Below are positions 56,112-64,000 of a DNA stretch of 64,000 nt, one piece after another. Origin of the DNA: Streptosporangium saharense (GTDB lineage Bacteria; Actinomycetota; Actinomycetes; Streptosporangiales; Streptosporangiaceae); contig NZ_JACHJP010000001.1 of NCBI RefSeq assembly GCF_014203715.1, positions 186,001 to 250,000 of the forward strand, given 5' to 3'. Below the pieces are notes generated by a model. The model ran no database searches and was not told the DNA's origin. It saw nothing but the letters and a program-made list of their open reading frames with translations. Numbering within the stretch: position 1 is the first letter of the stretch; the number at the start of each line of letters is the position of its first letter. Made by a program: the position numbers and the translations under genes.

Positions 56112-57434
56112 ATGAGCGTCCTCGTCGTCGGTCTGAGTCACAGGACCGCCCCCGTCGCCCTGCTCGAACAGGTCTCCGTCTCCGGTGACGCCCTGGTCAA
56201 GCTGCTGCACGACGTGCAGCAGGACGCCCGGGTCGCCGAGGCCATGGTCGTCTCGACCTGCAACCGGGTCGAGGTCTACGTCGTCGTCGACCGCTTCCAC
56301 GCGGCCGTCAACGCGATCTCCGAGCTGCTCGCCGTGCACTCCGGCGTCGCCATGGAGCGGCTGATCGGCCACCTGTACGTCCACTACGAGGACCGGGCGG
56401 TCGAGCACCTGTTCTCCGTCGGCTCCGGGCTCGACTCGATGGTCCTGGGCGAGGGGCAGATCCTCGGCCAGATCCGCTCGGCGCTCAAGCTCGCCCAGGA
56501 GCAGGGCACCGTCGGCTCCACGCTCAACGAGCTGGTCCAGCAGACCCTGCGGGTCGGCAAGCGCTCCCACACCGAGACCGGTATCGACAGGGCGGGCGCC
56601 TCCCTCGTCGGCGTCGGCCTCACCCTCGCCGAGCGCACCCTCGGCCCCATCCAGGGCAGGCGCGCCCTGGTCGTCGGCGCGGGCTCGATGAGCGCCCTGT
56701 CCGCCGCGACCCTCCAGCGCTCCGGCGTCACCGACATCGTGATCGTCAACCGCACCCACGAGCGCGCCGTACGGCTGGCGCAGACGGTCGGCGGCAGGGC
56801 CGCCAGGTTCGACGACCTGGCCGCCGAGCTGGCCGAGGCCGACCTGGTGATCTCGTGCACCGGCGCCACCGACGTGGTCGTCACCGCCGACATGGTCCCC
56901 GCCAGGCAGATGTTCGTGCTGGACCTCGCGCTGCCCCACGACGTCGATCCGGCGGTACGGCGCCTGCCCGGCGTCACCCTCGTGGACCTGGAGTCGATGC
57001 AGGACGGCGACATCGACGCCGAGACCGACGACGGCGGACGGGCCGAGGCGGTCGTCGCCGTCCGCGAGATCGTCGCCCAGGAGGTCGCGGCCTACCTGTC
57101 GGCCGAGCGCGCCGCGCGGGTCACCCCGACCGTGGTCGCGCTGCGCAGCAAGGCCGCCGACGTGGTCGAGGCCGAGCTGGGACGGCTCGCCTCCCGGGTG
57201 CCCAGCCTCGACGGGCGGGTCCGCGACGAGGTCGCGCAGACGGTCAGGCGCGTGGTCGACAAGCTGCTCCACGAGCCCACCGTGCGTGTCAAACAGCTCG
57301 CCGAGTCTCCGGCAGGCGATCATTATGCGGAGGCACTGCGCGAGCTGTTCAATCTTGACCCGAAGGTGCCCGACGCGGTGAGACGGGTCGAATCGGTGGA
57401 AACGGAGACGAGCAAGAAGGAGGTGGGCAGATGA
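56112..57434 (+). CDS. hemA: Glutamyl-tRNA reductase
   Basis: A 440-residue enzyme for the first committed step of the C5 pathway: glutamyl-tRNA to glutamate-1-semialdehyde, using NADPH. The catalytic Cys is in VVSTCNRVEVYVV near residue 50. The NADPH domain has VGAGSMSALSA and the C-terminal helical domain aids dimerisation. GGGGAGG lies just before the ATG. It lies second after rex and its stop overlaps hemC by 4 bases. Confidence 0.97.
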   Translation: MSVLVVGLSHRTAPVALLEQVSVSGDALVKLLHDVQQDARVAEAMVVSTCNRVEVYVVVDRFHAAVNAISELLAVHSGVAMERLIGHLYVHYEDRAVEHLFSVGSGLDSMVLGEGQILGQIRSALKLAQEQGTVGSTLNELVQQTLRVGKRSHTETGIDRAGASLVGVGLTLAERTLGPIQGRRALVVGAGSMSALSAATLQRSGVTDIVIVNRTHERAVRLAQTVGGRAARFDDLAAELAEADLVISCTGATDVVVTADMVPARQMFVLDLALPHDVDPAVRRLPGVTLVDLESMQDGDIDAETDDGGRAEAVVAVREIVAQEVAAYLSAERAARVTPTVVALRSKAADVVEAELGRLASRVPSLDGRVRDEVAQTVRRVVDKLLHEPTVRVKQLAESPAGDHYAEALRELFNLDPKVPDAVRRVESVETETSKKEVGR

Positions 57435-58351
57435 GCGACACGGTTCCTCCGCTGAGGATGGGGACGCGGCGCAGTCTGATGGCGACGACCCAGTCGGGCC
57501 TGGTCGCCGCCCGCCTCACCGAGCTGACCGGCCGCGCCGTCGAACTGGTCGGCGTCACCACCTTCGGTGACGTGACCAAGGCCAACCTCACCCAGCTCGG
57601 CGGGACCGGCGTCTTCGTCAGCGCGCTGCGCGACAAGCTCATCGAGGGTGAGATCGACTTCGCGGTCCACTCGCTGAAGGACCTGCCGACCACGCCGGAC
57701 CCGCGCATCGTCATCGCCGCCATCCCGCCCCGCGACGACCCCAGGGACGCCCTGGTCGGTCCCGCCAAGCTGGCCGATCTGCCGCCGGGCTCCAAGATCG
57801 GCACCGGCTCCCCGCGCCGGGTCTCCCAGCTGCGGATCCTCCGCCCCGACCTGGAGTACGTCGCGATCCGCGGCAACGCGGAGACCCGCATCGGCAAGGT
57901 CACCTCGGGCGAGCTGCAGGGCATCGTCCTGGCCGCCGCGGGGCTCGGGCGTCTCAAGCGCGAGGCGGAGATCGCCCAGGTCTTCGAGGTCGAGGAGATG
58001 CTCCCGGCCCCCGGGCAGGGCGCGCTGGCCGTCGAGTGCCGCGCCGACCGTCCCGACCTCGTCGAGTTCCTGAGCGTGCTCGACGACGCCGCAACCCGCG
58101 CCGCGGTCACCGCGGAGCGCGCGGTGCTCGCCGCTCTTGAGGCGGGGTGCGCGGCCCCGGTCGGCGCCTACTCCGCGGAGCGCGGGCACGAACTGTTCCT
58201 TACCGCCGCTGTCGTCGCCGTGGACGGCAGCCGAGCGGTACGCAAGTCCGCCGCCGGGACCTCTTCGGCGCCCATGGATCTCGGTCGCGACCTCGCGGCC
58301 GAGATGATCGCCGAAGGGGCAGGCACGTTGATAGGGGAGCGAGCACATTGA
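57431..58351 (+). CDS. hemC: Hydroxymethylbilane synthase (porphobilinogen deaminase)
   Basis: A 306-residue enzyme that joins four porphobilinogens into hydroxymethylbilane. Signatures are RRSLMATTQSGLVAARL, VHSLKDLPT, GTGSPRRVSQLRI and GQGALAVECR. The dipyrromethane-cofactor Cys lies in EAGCAAPVGAYS. The ATG overlaps hemA by 4 bases and the stop overlaps the TTG start of hemD. Confidence 0.97.
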   Translation: MSDTVPPLRMGTRRSLMATTQSGLVAARLTELTGRAVELVGVTTFGDVTKANLTQLGGTGVFVSALRDKLIEGEIDFAVHSLKDLPTTPDPRIVIAAIPPRDDPRDALVGPAKLADLPPGSKIGTGSPRRVSQLRILRPDLEYVAIRGNAETRIGKVTSGELQGIVLAAAGLGRLKREAEIAQVFEVEEMLPAPGQGALAVECRADRPDLVEFLSVLDDAATRAAVTAERAVLAALEAGCAAPVGAYSAERGHELFLTAAVVAVDGSRAVRKSAAGTSSAPMDLGRDLAAEMIAEGAGTLIGERAH

Positions 58352-59928
58352 GCTCCGGAAGTACCACCTTCGAGCGCTCCGCCGGGTTCGTCGCCTTCGT
58401 GGGCGCAGGACCGGGTGACGAGGGCCTGCTCACGCTTCGCGGCGCCGACCTGCTCTCGAAGGCCGACGTCGTCGTGCTCGATCGGGAGCCGTACGGCACG
58501 CTGCTGCGCCACTGCCGGGAGAACGTCGAGGTCGTCGACACCGCGAACGAGGAGGCCGTCTCACTGCGAGCCGTCACCGCGGCCAAGGCGGGCCGCGACG
58601 TCGTGCGCCTGTGCGCTGGCGACCCGATGTTCTTCTCCTCGATCACCGAGGAGGTCGCGGCCTGCGCCAAGGCCGAGGTGGACTTCGAGATCGTCCCCGG
58701 CGTGCCAGCGGCGACCGCGGTCCTCACCTACGCGGGCATTCCCGCCGCGGTCTCCGTGCCCGAGTTCCGGGTCGTGGACGCCACCCAGGTCGAGGACTGG
58801 TCGGCGCACGCGGCCGGCGCGGGCACCCTGGTGATCTACAACGGCCTCTCCCAGGCCGCCGCGATCGGCAAGGCACTCATCGCCGCGGGCCGCCCCGACT
58901 CGACGCAGGTCGCGATCAGCGGTTCGGGCACGACCACCGAGCAGTACACCGTGGTGACGACGCTCGGCAGGATCGCGCCCGACCTCAAGCACGCCGGGAT
59001 GGCCGAGCCCGCGCTGATCGTGGTCGGCGAGGCGGTCGGCATGCGGGAGCGCCTGTCGTGGTTCGAGACCAAGCCGCTGTTCGGCTGGCGGGTGCTCGTG
59101 CCCAGGACCAAGGAGCAGTCGGCCGGGCTCGTCGAGCAGCTCCGCTCCTACGGCGCGGTGCCGGAGGAGGTCCCCACGATCTCCGTCGAGCCGCCCCGCA
59201 CGCCGCAGCAGATGGACCGGGCGATCAAGGGCCTGGTCACGGGCCGCTACGAGTGGGTGGCCTTCACCAGCGCCAACGCGGTCAAGGCCGTGCGGGAGAA
59301 GTTCGAGGAGTACGGCCTCGACGCCAGGGCCTTCGCCGGGCTCAAGGTCGCCGCCGTCGGCGAGGCCACCGCGCGGGCCCTGGTGAGCTTCGGGGTCAAG
59401 CCCGACCTGATGCCCTCGGGCGAGCAGTCGTCTGAGGGACTCGTCGCGGAGTGGCCACCGTACGACTCGATGCTCGACCCGATCAACCGGGTCCTGCTGC
59501 CGCGCGCGGACATCGCCACGGAGACCCTCGTGGCCGGGCTGACCGAGCTGGGCTGGGAGTGCGACGACGTGACCGCCTACCGGACGGTCAGGGCGGCGCC
59601 GCCGCCCGCGCCGACCCGGGAGGCGATCAAGAGCGGTGGCTTCGACGCGGTGATGTTCACCTCGTCGAGCACCGTGCGCAACCTTGTGGGCATCGCGGGC
59701 AAGCCGCACAACGTCACGGTCATCGCCGTGATCGGCCCGCAGACCGCGAGGACCGCCGAGGAGTTCGGGCTCAGGGTGGACGTCATGGCCGACAAGCCCT
59801 CCGCCTCCGCCCTCGCCTCGGCACTGGCCGAGTACGGCGCCAAGCAGCGGCAGGCGGCCGTCGCCGCGGGGGACGTCCCCCGCAGGCCCTCCCAGACGAG
59901 GCGGGGGGCCAGGCGCCGCGCCAAGTAA
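58348..59928 (+). CDS. hemD: Uroporphyrinogen-III methyltransferase / uroporphyrinogen-III synthase fusion
   Basis: A 526-residue two-domain protein. Residues about 10-250 are a SUMT-type methyltransferase (VAFVGAGPGDEGLLTLRGADLLS, SGSGTTTEQYTVVTTLGRI). Residues about 250-500 are the HemD synthase (GWRVLVPRTKEQSAGLVEQL, VTAYRTVRA). Together they close hydroxymethylbilane to uro'gen III and methylate it toward siroheme or cobalamin. The start is a TTG overlapping the hemC stop (TTGA); no ATG or GTG lies near. Confidence 0.93.
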   Translation: MSSGSTTFERSAGFVAFVGAGPGDEGLLTLRGADLLSKADVVVLDREPYGTLLRHCRENVEVVDTANEEAVSLRAVTAAKAGRDVVRLCAGDPMFFSSITEEVAACAKAEVDFEIVPGVPAATAVLTYAGIPAAVSVPEFRVVDATQVEDWSAHAAGAGTLVIYNGLSQAAAIGKALIAAGRPDSTQVAISGSGTTTEQYTVVTTLGRIAPDLKHAGMAEPALIVVGEAVGMRERLSWFETKPLFGWRVLVPRTKEQSAGLVEQLRSYGAVPEEVPTISVEPPRTPQQMDRAIKGLVTGRYEWVAFTSANAVKAVREKFEEYGLDARAFAGLKVAAVGEATARALVSFGVKPDLMPSGEQSSEGLVAEWPPYDSMLDPINRVLLPRADIATETLVAGLTELGWECDDVTAYRTVRAAPPPAPTREAIKSGGFDAVMFTSSSTVRNLVGIAGKPHNVTVIAVIGPQTARTAEEFGLRVDVMADKPSASALASALAEYGAKQRQAAVAAGDVPRRPSQTRRGARRRAK

Positions 59929-59946
59929 CCTGAAGAACGGCAGGCA

Positions 59947-59985
59947 CGGGTGCCACGCGGCAGGAGGTCGGCGCGTCGGCACCCG
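59947..59985 (+). terminator. Strong hairpin between hemD and hemB
   Basis: A 13-bp stem with one bulged C (CGGGTGCC-ACGCG / CGCGT-C-GGCACCCG) around a 12-base loop, 19 bases after the hemD stop. No U run follows, so it may be a processing or pausing element rather than a true terminator. Confidence 0.6.
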
Positions 59986-60074
59986 GGAAGACGTTGACCA
60001 ACCGAACACGTCCCCCGGCTCCTCTCACCTCCTTGCGGTGCCGTGTGCCGTTGCCGGGGGGAGGGGGAGAGACC

Positions 60075-61061
60075 ATGACCGCCCAGTTCCCTGTCGCGCG
60101 CCCACGCAGGCTCCGCCGTACGGCGGCGATGCGCCGGATGGTCGCGGGAACCCGCCTGCACCCGTCCGAGCTGGTGCTGCCGGTGTTCGTCAAGGAAGGC
60201 ATCGACGAGCCAAGCCCGGTGACCTCCATGCCCGGTGTCCTGCAGCACACCCGTGACTCCCTGCTCAAGGCCGCCAACGAGGCGGCGCAGGCGGGGGTCG
60301 GCGGCCTGATCCTGTTCGGCGTGCCCGAGGTGAAGGACGCCAGGGGCTCGGCCGCCGACGACCCCGAGGGCATCGTCCAGCGCGCGGTCGCCGACCTGGT
60401 CGCCGAGGTCGGTGACGCGCTGGTCGTGATGACCGACACCTGCCTGGACGAGTTCACCGACCACGGCCACTGCGGCGTCCTGACCCCGGACGGGGAGGTC
60501 GACAACGACGTCACCCTTGAGCGTTACGCCGCCGCCGCGGTCGCCCAGGCCAGGGCCGGGTCCCAGGTCATCGCGCCAAGCGGCATGATGGACGGCCAGG
60601 TCGCCGCGATCCGCGCCGCCCTGGACGCCGACGGCTTCGAGCAGATCCCGATCCTGGCCTACTCGGTCAAGTACGCCTCGGCGTTCTACGGCCCCTTCAG
60701 GGAGGCCGCCGAGTGCGCGCCGCAGTTTGGCGACCGCAACGCCTACCAGCAGGACGGGGCTGGCCCGGTCGGGGAGGCGCTGCGCGAGGTGCGTCTCGAC
60801 CTGGAGGAGGGGGCCGACGCCGTGATGGTCAAGCCCGCCCTCGCCTACCTCGACATCCTGCGCCAGGTGCGCGACCTGGTCGACGTCCCGGTGGCCGCCT
60901 ACCAGGTCAGCGGCGAGTACTCCATGATCGAGGCCGCCGCGGCGAACGGCTGGATCGACCGGGACCGCGCCATCATGGAGTCCCTGGTCGCGATCCGCAG
61001 GGCGGGGGCCGACATGATCCTCACCTACTGGGCGACCGAGGTGGCCAGAAAGCTGGGCTGA
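60075..61061 (+). CDS. hemB: Delta-aminolevulinic acid dehydratase (porphobilinogen synthase)
   Basis: A 328-residue enzyme joining two aminolevulinates into porphobilinogen. The Schiff-base Lys is in [11 protein letters not shown], a second active Lys region is [13 protein letters not shown], and the metal motif is [14 protein letters not shown]. In that motif the first and third Cys of zinc enzymes are present but the middle one is Asp, a mix of Zn and Mg types. GGGGGAG precedes the ATG at 60075. It is separated from hemD by a hairpin. Confidence 0.96.
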   Translation: MTAQFPVARPRRLRRTAAMRRMVAGTRLHPSELVLPVFVKEGIDEPSPVTSMPGVLQHTRDSLLKAANEAAQAGVGGLILFGVPEVKDARGSAADDPEGIVQRAVADLVAEVGDALVVMTDTCLDEFTDHGHCGVLTPDGEVDNDVTLERYAAAAVAQARAGSQVIAPSGMMDGQVAAIRAALDADGFEQIPILAYSVKYASAFYGPFREAAECAPQFGDRNAYQQDGAGPVGEALREVRLDLEEGADAVMVKPALAYLDILRQVRDLVDVPVAAYQVSGEYSMIEAAAANGWIDRDRAIMESLVAIRRAGADMILTYWATEVARKLG

Positions 61062-61127
61062 CCTGGTGTGACGACAGGCACGTGGTGAGAACCGGGGGTT
61101 TGTCGCTTGCGGATGGGGTCTGTGCGT

Positions 61128-61133
61128 TAGAGT
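61128..61133 (+). promoter_or_regulatory. Possible -10 (TAGAGT) for the Prim-Pol gene
   Basis: TAGAGT about 130 bases before the ATG at 61264, with no clear -35. The rest of the 202-base gap after hemB shows nothing else. Confidence 0.35.
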
Positions 61134-61263
61134 GCGAGGACCGGTGCGGATGTGTCCCAGGTGGTGTAGACCCTGGCTGTCTGACTTCTTGTGCTGATCG
61201 ACCGAACGCGGGCATGTCATCGCATCCGAGGACATGCGGGACGCGCGGACGACGGAGGACACG

Positions 61264-61902
61264 ATGGTGGGGGTACCGCTGACTCGTCGCGGCAAACGAC
61301 GCGCTCATCCGAAACAGACGGTCGCCTCCGTGCTGGAGTACGCCGCCCTCGGCTGGCCGAGCTGTCCCGGGGCGCGGCCGCTGAACAGCGGTTCCCGCGC
61401 CTGCTCGTGCGACCGCATCGGCTGCCCCGACGCCGGTGCCCACCCGCTCTCCCGCGCCTGGCAGATGCAGGCGACCACCGACCCCGCCCTGCTGAGCCAC
61501 TGGTGGCAACGGGACCCGGAGGCGAACGTGATCCTCCCCACGGGCCGGGTCTTCGACGTCTTCGACGTGCCACTCGCCTCCGGCCTGGCCGCCTTCGCGA
61601 ACATGGACTCCGCCGGAACCGCCCAGGGCCCGGTCGCCGCCAACGGTGACCGGGTCCTGTTCTATGTGGCCACCCGCAACACCTCCGAGGACGAGGACGA
61701 GTGGTGGTCCTGCCCCCTGGACTACGGGCCCTCGACGATCGAGGAGATGCCGGGCCTGCGCTGGCACTGCCGCGACAGCTACGTCCTGGCCCCACCCTCC
61801 CTGCTGGCAACAGGCAAACCCGCCACCTGGCTCCGCCCTCCGGATGGTCGACCGCTTCCTGATCCTCTGCTGGTGCTGGAGCAACTGGCTGATACCTGCT
61901 GA
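61264..61902 (+). CDS. Stand-alone Prim-Pol-type (bifunctional DNA primase/polymerase) domain protein
   Basis: A 212-residue protein matching the N-terminal Prim-Pol domain (VLEYAALGWPSCPGARPLNSG, HPLSRAWQMQATTD, FDVFDVPLASG, LLATGKPATWLRPP). True enzymes have a D-x-D metal site. Here the matching strand reads FDVFDVP, so activity is doubtful. The four Cys near CSCDRIGCPDAG may bind zinc. It has no helicase or primase C-domain. GGAGG lies 5 bases before the ATG at 61264. It sits between hemB and hemL, and its role in the heme cluster is unknown. Confidence 0.75.
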   Translation: MVGVPLTRRGKRRAHPKQTVASVLEYAALGWPSCPGARPLNSGSRACSCDRIGCPDAGAHPLSRAWQMQATTDPALLSHWWQRDPEANVILPTGRVFDVFDVPLASGLAAFANMDSAGTAQGPVAANGDRVLFYVATRNTSEDEDEWWSCPLDYGPSTIEEMPGLRWHCRDSYVLAPPSLLATGKPATWLRPPDGRPLPDPLLVLEQLADTC

Positions 61903-61922
61903 TTTGCGACGCCTGGCGGCGT

Positions 61923-62015
61923 CGCGGGCTTGGGCGCTTCGGGTCGGCTCCTTCCCTCGTCACTCGTCCGCTTCGCTCCCTCGCTCCTCAGTCCAGTCGC
62001 CGACGCGCCCAAGCC
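61923..62015 (+). repeat. 93-bp inverted repeat, copy A
   Basis: Begins CGCGGGCTTGGGCGC and ends CGCGCCCAAGCC. The ends are themselves inverted (GGCTTGGGCGC / GCGCCCAAGCC). It matches copy B (reverse strand) at 89 of 93 bases and lies 20 bases after the Prim-Pol stop. The rest of the gap to hemL is GC-rich without a clear gene. Confidence 0.85.
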
Positions 62016-62149
62016 GACACTCTTCACTCACGGCACCGGTACCCCCAACTCCTCACGCACGGCGCCGGGGCGCGGAGCCAGGTTTCGATGGGCCCTTCCA
62101 CGAGGGTTTTCCGGGGTGGCCCTGAGGCCGGGGGTGGGGTTTGCGTCGT

Positions 62150-62155
62150 TACGCT
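62150..62155 (+). promoter_or_regulatory. -10 (TACGCT) of hemL, leaderless start
   Basis: TACGCT ends 6 bases before the GTG start of hemL, so the transcript would be leaderless. No clear Shine-Dalgarno is present apart from GGGGG directly at the start. Confidence 0.45.
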
Positions 62156-62161
62156 GGGGGC

Positions 62162-63457
62162 GTGAGCCTTACTGAGAAGTCCGAGGACCTGTTCGCCCGT
62201 GCCCGCGAGATCGTCCCTGGAGGGGTGAACTCTCCCGTCCGCGCCTTCGGTGCCGTCGGTGGGACGCCCCGGTTCATGGCCTCGGGGCAGGGGCCGTACA
62301 TCACGGACGTGGACGGCAACCGCTACGTCGATCTGGTCTGCTCCTGGGGGCCGATGATCCTCGGGCACCGGCACCCGGCCGTGGTCGAGGCCCTGCAGGA
62401 CGCGCTCGCCGCCGGAACCTCGTTCGGTACGGCCACGCCCGGCGAGGTCGCGCTCGCCGAGGAGATCGTCTCCCGTGTCGCCCCGGTGGAGAAGGTCCGG
62501 CTCGTCAGCTCGGGCACCGAGGCCACGATGTCCGCCGTACGGCTGGCACGGGGGTTCACCGGCCGGGCGAAGATCGTCAAGTTCGCCGGGTGCTACCACG
62601 GCCACGTGGACGCGCTGCTCGCCTCCGCCGGGTCGGGACTGGTGACCTTCGGGCTGCCCGACACCCCCGGCGTCACCGGAGCGTCGGCCGCCGACACGGT
62701 CGTGCTGCCCTACAACTCGGTCGAGGCCGTGACCGAGGCATTCCGGGAGTTCGGCGACGAGATCGCGTGTGTGATCACCGAGGCGTGCCCGGCCAACATG
62801 GGCGTCGTTCCTCCGCTGGACGGCTTCAACGCCAAACTGCGTGAGCTGTGCACCGCCCACGGAGCCCTGCTGATCCTCGACGAGGTGCTCACCGGCTTCC
62901 GGGTCACCGAGGCCGGGTGGTACGGCCACGACCCGGTCGAGGCCGACCTGATGACCTTCGGCAAGGTCATGGGCGGTGGCCTGCCCGCCGCGGCCTTCGG
63001 AGGACGTGCCGACGTGATGGCCAACCTCGCCCCCGAGGGGCCGGTCTACCAGGCGGGCACCCTGTCGGGGAACCCGCTGGCCTGCGCGGCGGGCCTGGCC
63101 ACGCTGCTCGCCTGCGACGAGGAGGTCTACGACCGGGTCGACGCCGCCGCCCTGATCATCGGCCGCGCCGCCTCCGACGCTCTGGCGGCGGCCGGGGTGC
63201 CGCACCGCCTGCAGCGCGCGGGCAGCCTGTTCTCCATCTTCTTCACCGAGGACCGGGTCGCCGACTTCGCCGGGGCGCAGAGCCAGAACACCGCCGCCTA
63301 CCGGGCGTTCTTCCACGGCATGCTCGACCAGGGCGTCTACCTGCCCCCTTCGGCCTACGAGGCGTGGTTCCTCTCCTCGGCCCACGACGACGAGGCCCTC
63401 TCCCAGGTAGCGGAAGCCCTCCCCACAGCCGCCAAAGCCGCCGCCCAAGCTTTCTGA
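62162..63457 (+). CDS. hemL: Glutamate-1-semialdehyde 2,1-aminomutase
   Basis: A 431-residue PLP enzyme making 5-aminolevulinate from glutamate-1-semialdehyde. Motifs are [45 protein letters not shown], the PLP-binding Lys in [18 protein letters not shown], and [12 protein letters not shown]. The GTG start at 62162 is chosen; a -10 element sits just ahead. It completes the C5 route with hemA and hemB in this cluster and is flanked on both sides by copies of the 93-bp repeat. Confidence 0.97.
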   Translation: MSLTEKSEDLFARAREIVPGGVNSPVRAFGAVGGTPRFMASGQGPYITDVDGNRYVDLVCSWGPMILGHRHPAVVEALQDALAAGTSFGTATPGEVALAEEIVSRVAPVEKVRLVSSGTEATMSAVRLARGFTGRAKIVKFAGCYHGHVDALLASAGSGLVTFGLPDTPGVTGASAADTVVLPYNSVEAVTEAFREFGDEIACVITEACPANMGVVPPLDGFNAKLRELCTAHGALLILDEVLTGFRVTEAGWYGHDPVEADLMTFGKVMGGGLPAAAFGGRADVMANLAPEGPVYQAGTLSGNPLACAAGLATLLACDEEVYDRVDAAALIIGRAASDALAAAGVPHRLQRAGSLFSIFFTEDRVADFAGAQSQNTAAYRAFFHGMLDQGVYLPPSAYEAWFLSSAHDDEALSQVAEALPTAAKAAAQAF

Positions 63458-63470
63458 CCATGAAGAACCC

Positions 63471-63563
63471 GGCTTGGGCGCGTCGGCGACTGGACTGAGG
63501 AGCGAGGGAGCGAAGCGGAGGAGCGACGAGGGAAGGAGCCGACCTGAGGCGCCCAAGCCCGCG
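63471..63563 (-). repeat. 93-bp inverted repeat, copy B
   Basis: Reverse complement of copy A with four single-base differences (positions 16, 19, 40 and 44 of the repeat). It starts 13 bases after the hemL stop and ends 28 bases before the Uma2 stop. Relative to the Uma2 gene it has the same orientation and place that copy A has relative to the Prim-Pol gene: just downstream of a stop. Confidence 0.85.
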
Positions 63564-63591
63564 CTGCCGAAGGTGGCGCAAAGGGGCGCGG

Positions 63592-64000
63592 CTAGTCGAT
63601 GGGGAAGGGGACCGGGACGGTCAGGTGGCCGTGGTGGATGCCGGTGAGGCCGTAGGCGCCGGTGGCGGGGTCGAGTTCGTAGACGTAGACGACGGCTTTG
63701 CCGTCGTTGTTCTCCACCCGCCAGAAGTGCCTGATGCCCGCCTCGGCGTACCGGAACGGCTTGGTCTTGCGGTCGCGGTCCTCTGACTCGGGAGAGACGA
63801 TCTCGACGACGAGACGCACTTCGTCGGGGGTGTAGAACGTCCGCTCGTCGTCGTCGGCCGCGACGGTGTCGATGACGACGATGTCGGGACAGGGACGTGT
63901 CCGATGCCCGAGCTTGACGTCCATCTGGTCCACCGCTGAGAGGGACTCCGGAGCCTGTTCGTCGAGCGCCGCAGTGAGGCGACGGATCATGCGCTGGTGG
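63592..64000 (-). CDS. Uma2-family PD-(D/E)XK-type protein, N-terminus outside window
   Basis: The visible 136 codons cover most of a Uma2 (DUF820) domain: HQRMIRRLTAALDEQ, then PDIVVIDTVAAD, VRLVVEIVSPESEDRDRKTKPFRYAEAGIRHFWRV. The E-I-V-S and K-x-x-x-Y residues fit the nuclease-like core of this family. The frame stays open to the window end, so the true start lies beyond base 64000. Its function is unknown. It ends 28 bases from repeat copy B. Confidence 0.85.
   Translation of the reverse strand, partial: HQRMIRRLTAALDEQAPESLSAVDQMDVKLGHRTRPCPDIVVIDTVAADDDERTFYTPDEVRLVVEIVSPESEDRDRKTKPFRYAEAGIRHFWRVENNDGKAVVYVYELDPATGAYGLTGIHHGHLTVPVPFPID

Noticed and set aside
59929-60074. Cobalamin riboswitch before hemB
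   Set aside because: The region has a strong hairpin but lacks the conserved B12-box sequences.
62024-63556. 510-codon minus-strand frame over hemL
   Set aside because: It is a shadow of hemL. Its similar beginning to another frame comes only from the two 93-bp repeats.

Overview
The window is very GC-rich and tightly packed. It has many GTG starts and 4-bp ATGA/GTGA gene overlaps. The gene set (bldN next to an rsbN-like gene, an HspR-controlled dnaK operon, the 32-residue ribosomal protein bS22, a rex-hemACD cluster) points to a sporulating, mycelial actinobacterium. A member of the Streptosporangiales is my best guess, inferred from gene content only. I saw no rRNA, tRNA, CRISPR array, prophage or insertion sequence.

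Region by region. 1-4.5 kb: the 3' part of a K+-independent H+-pyrophosphatase, a 34-residue membrane protein overlapping sixA, and a FUSC-type transporter. 4.5-7.7 kb: serB, an OlsB/OlsA-like pair that fits acyl-amino-acid (ornithine) lipid synthesis, and a solo PASTA protein. 7.8-9.9 kb: a ribbon-helix-helix regulator, a VOC (glyoxalase/bleomycin-resistance-like) protein and a DHA2 exporter behind a perfect palindrome. 10.1-11.8 kb: a secreted protein, then a membrane protein/TetR pair behind a 50-bp near-perfect palindrome. 11.8-14.9 kb: two secreted DUF11-type proteins flanking an orphan NarL-type response regulator. 15-18.5 kb: queA-like/SDR divergent from a GAF histidine kinase/response regulator pair. 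18.5-21.1 kb: an unknown protein, a lone ABC ATPase and an SPFH protein. 21.1-25.4 kb: a membrane-tailed serine hydrolase, an unusual tandem sensor kinase and its convergent response regulator. 25.5-34.2 kb: TauE permease, Rieske/DUF2231 protein, HD hydrolase, furA-katA, CapA-like protein, a second TetR and several small secreted or membrane proteins.

34.3-41.1 kb is the heat-shock block dnaK-grpE-dnaJ-hspR-clpB on the minus strand, with two HAIR operators at the dnaK promoter. Divergent from it are an ECF sigma factor and a CU044_5270-family partner, then a lipoprotein, proC, an MFS exporter, an HDAC/AcuC-type deacetylase and a conserved phosphatase-like protein.

48-55 kb is the developmental neighbourhood: an excisionase-type HTH protein, bS22, an epimerase, an acyltransferase, an HAD hydrolase, rsbN-like anti-sigma and bldN. 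Divergent from bldN is a membrane protein with a C-terminal ABM (antibiotic biosynthesis monooxygenase) domain. 55-63.5 kb is tetrapyrrole synthesis: rex behind its own Rex operator, hemA, hemC, a SUMT/HemD fusion, hemB, a solo Prim-Pol-like protein and hemL. The region around hemL carries two inverted 93-bp repeats that differ at four positions. A truncated Uma2-family gene closes the window.

Most novel-looking items: the tandem kinase whose first DHp-like copy has Glu in place of His, the TM-ABM fusion beside bldN, the RHH-VOC-MFS cassette, the 50-bp palindrome, and the inverted repeat pair.
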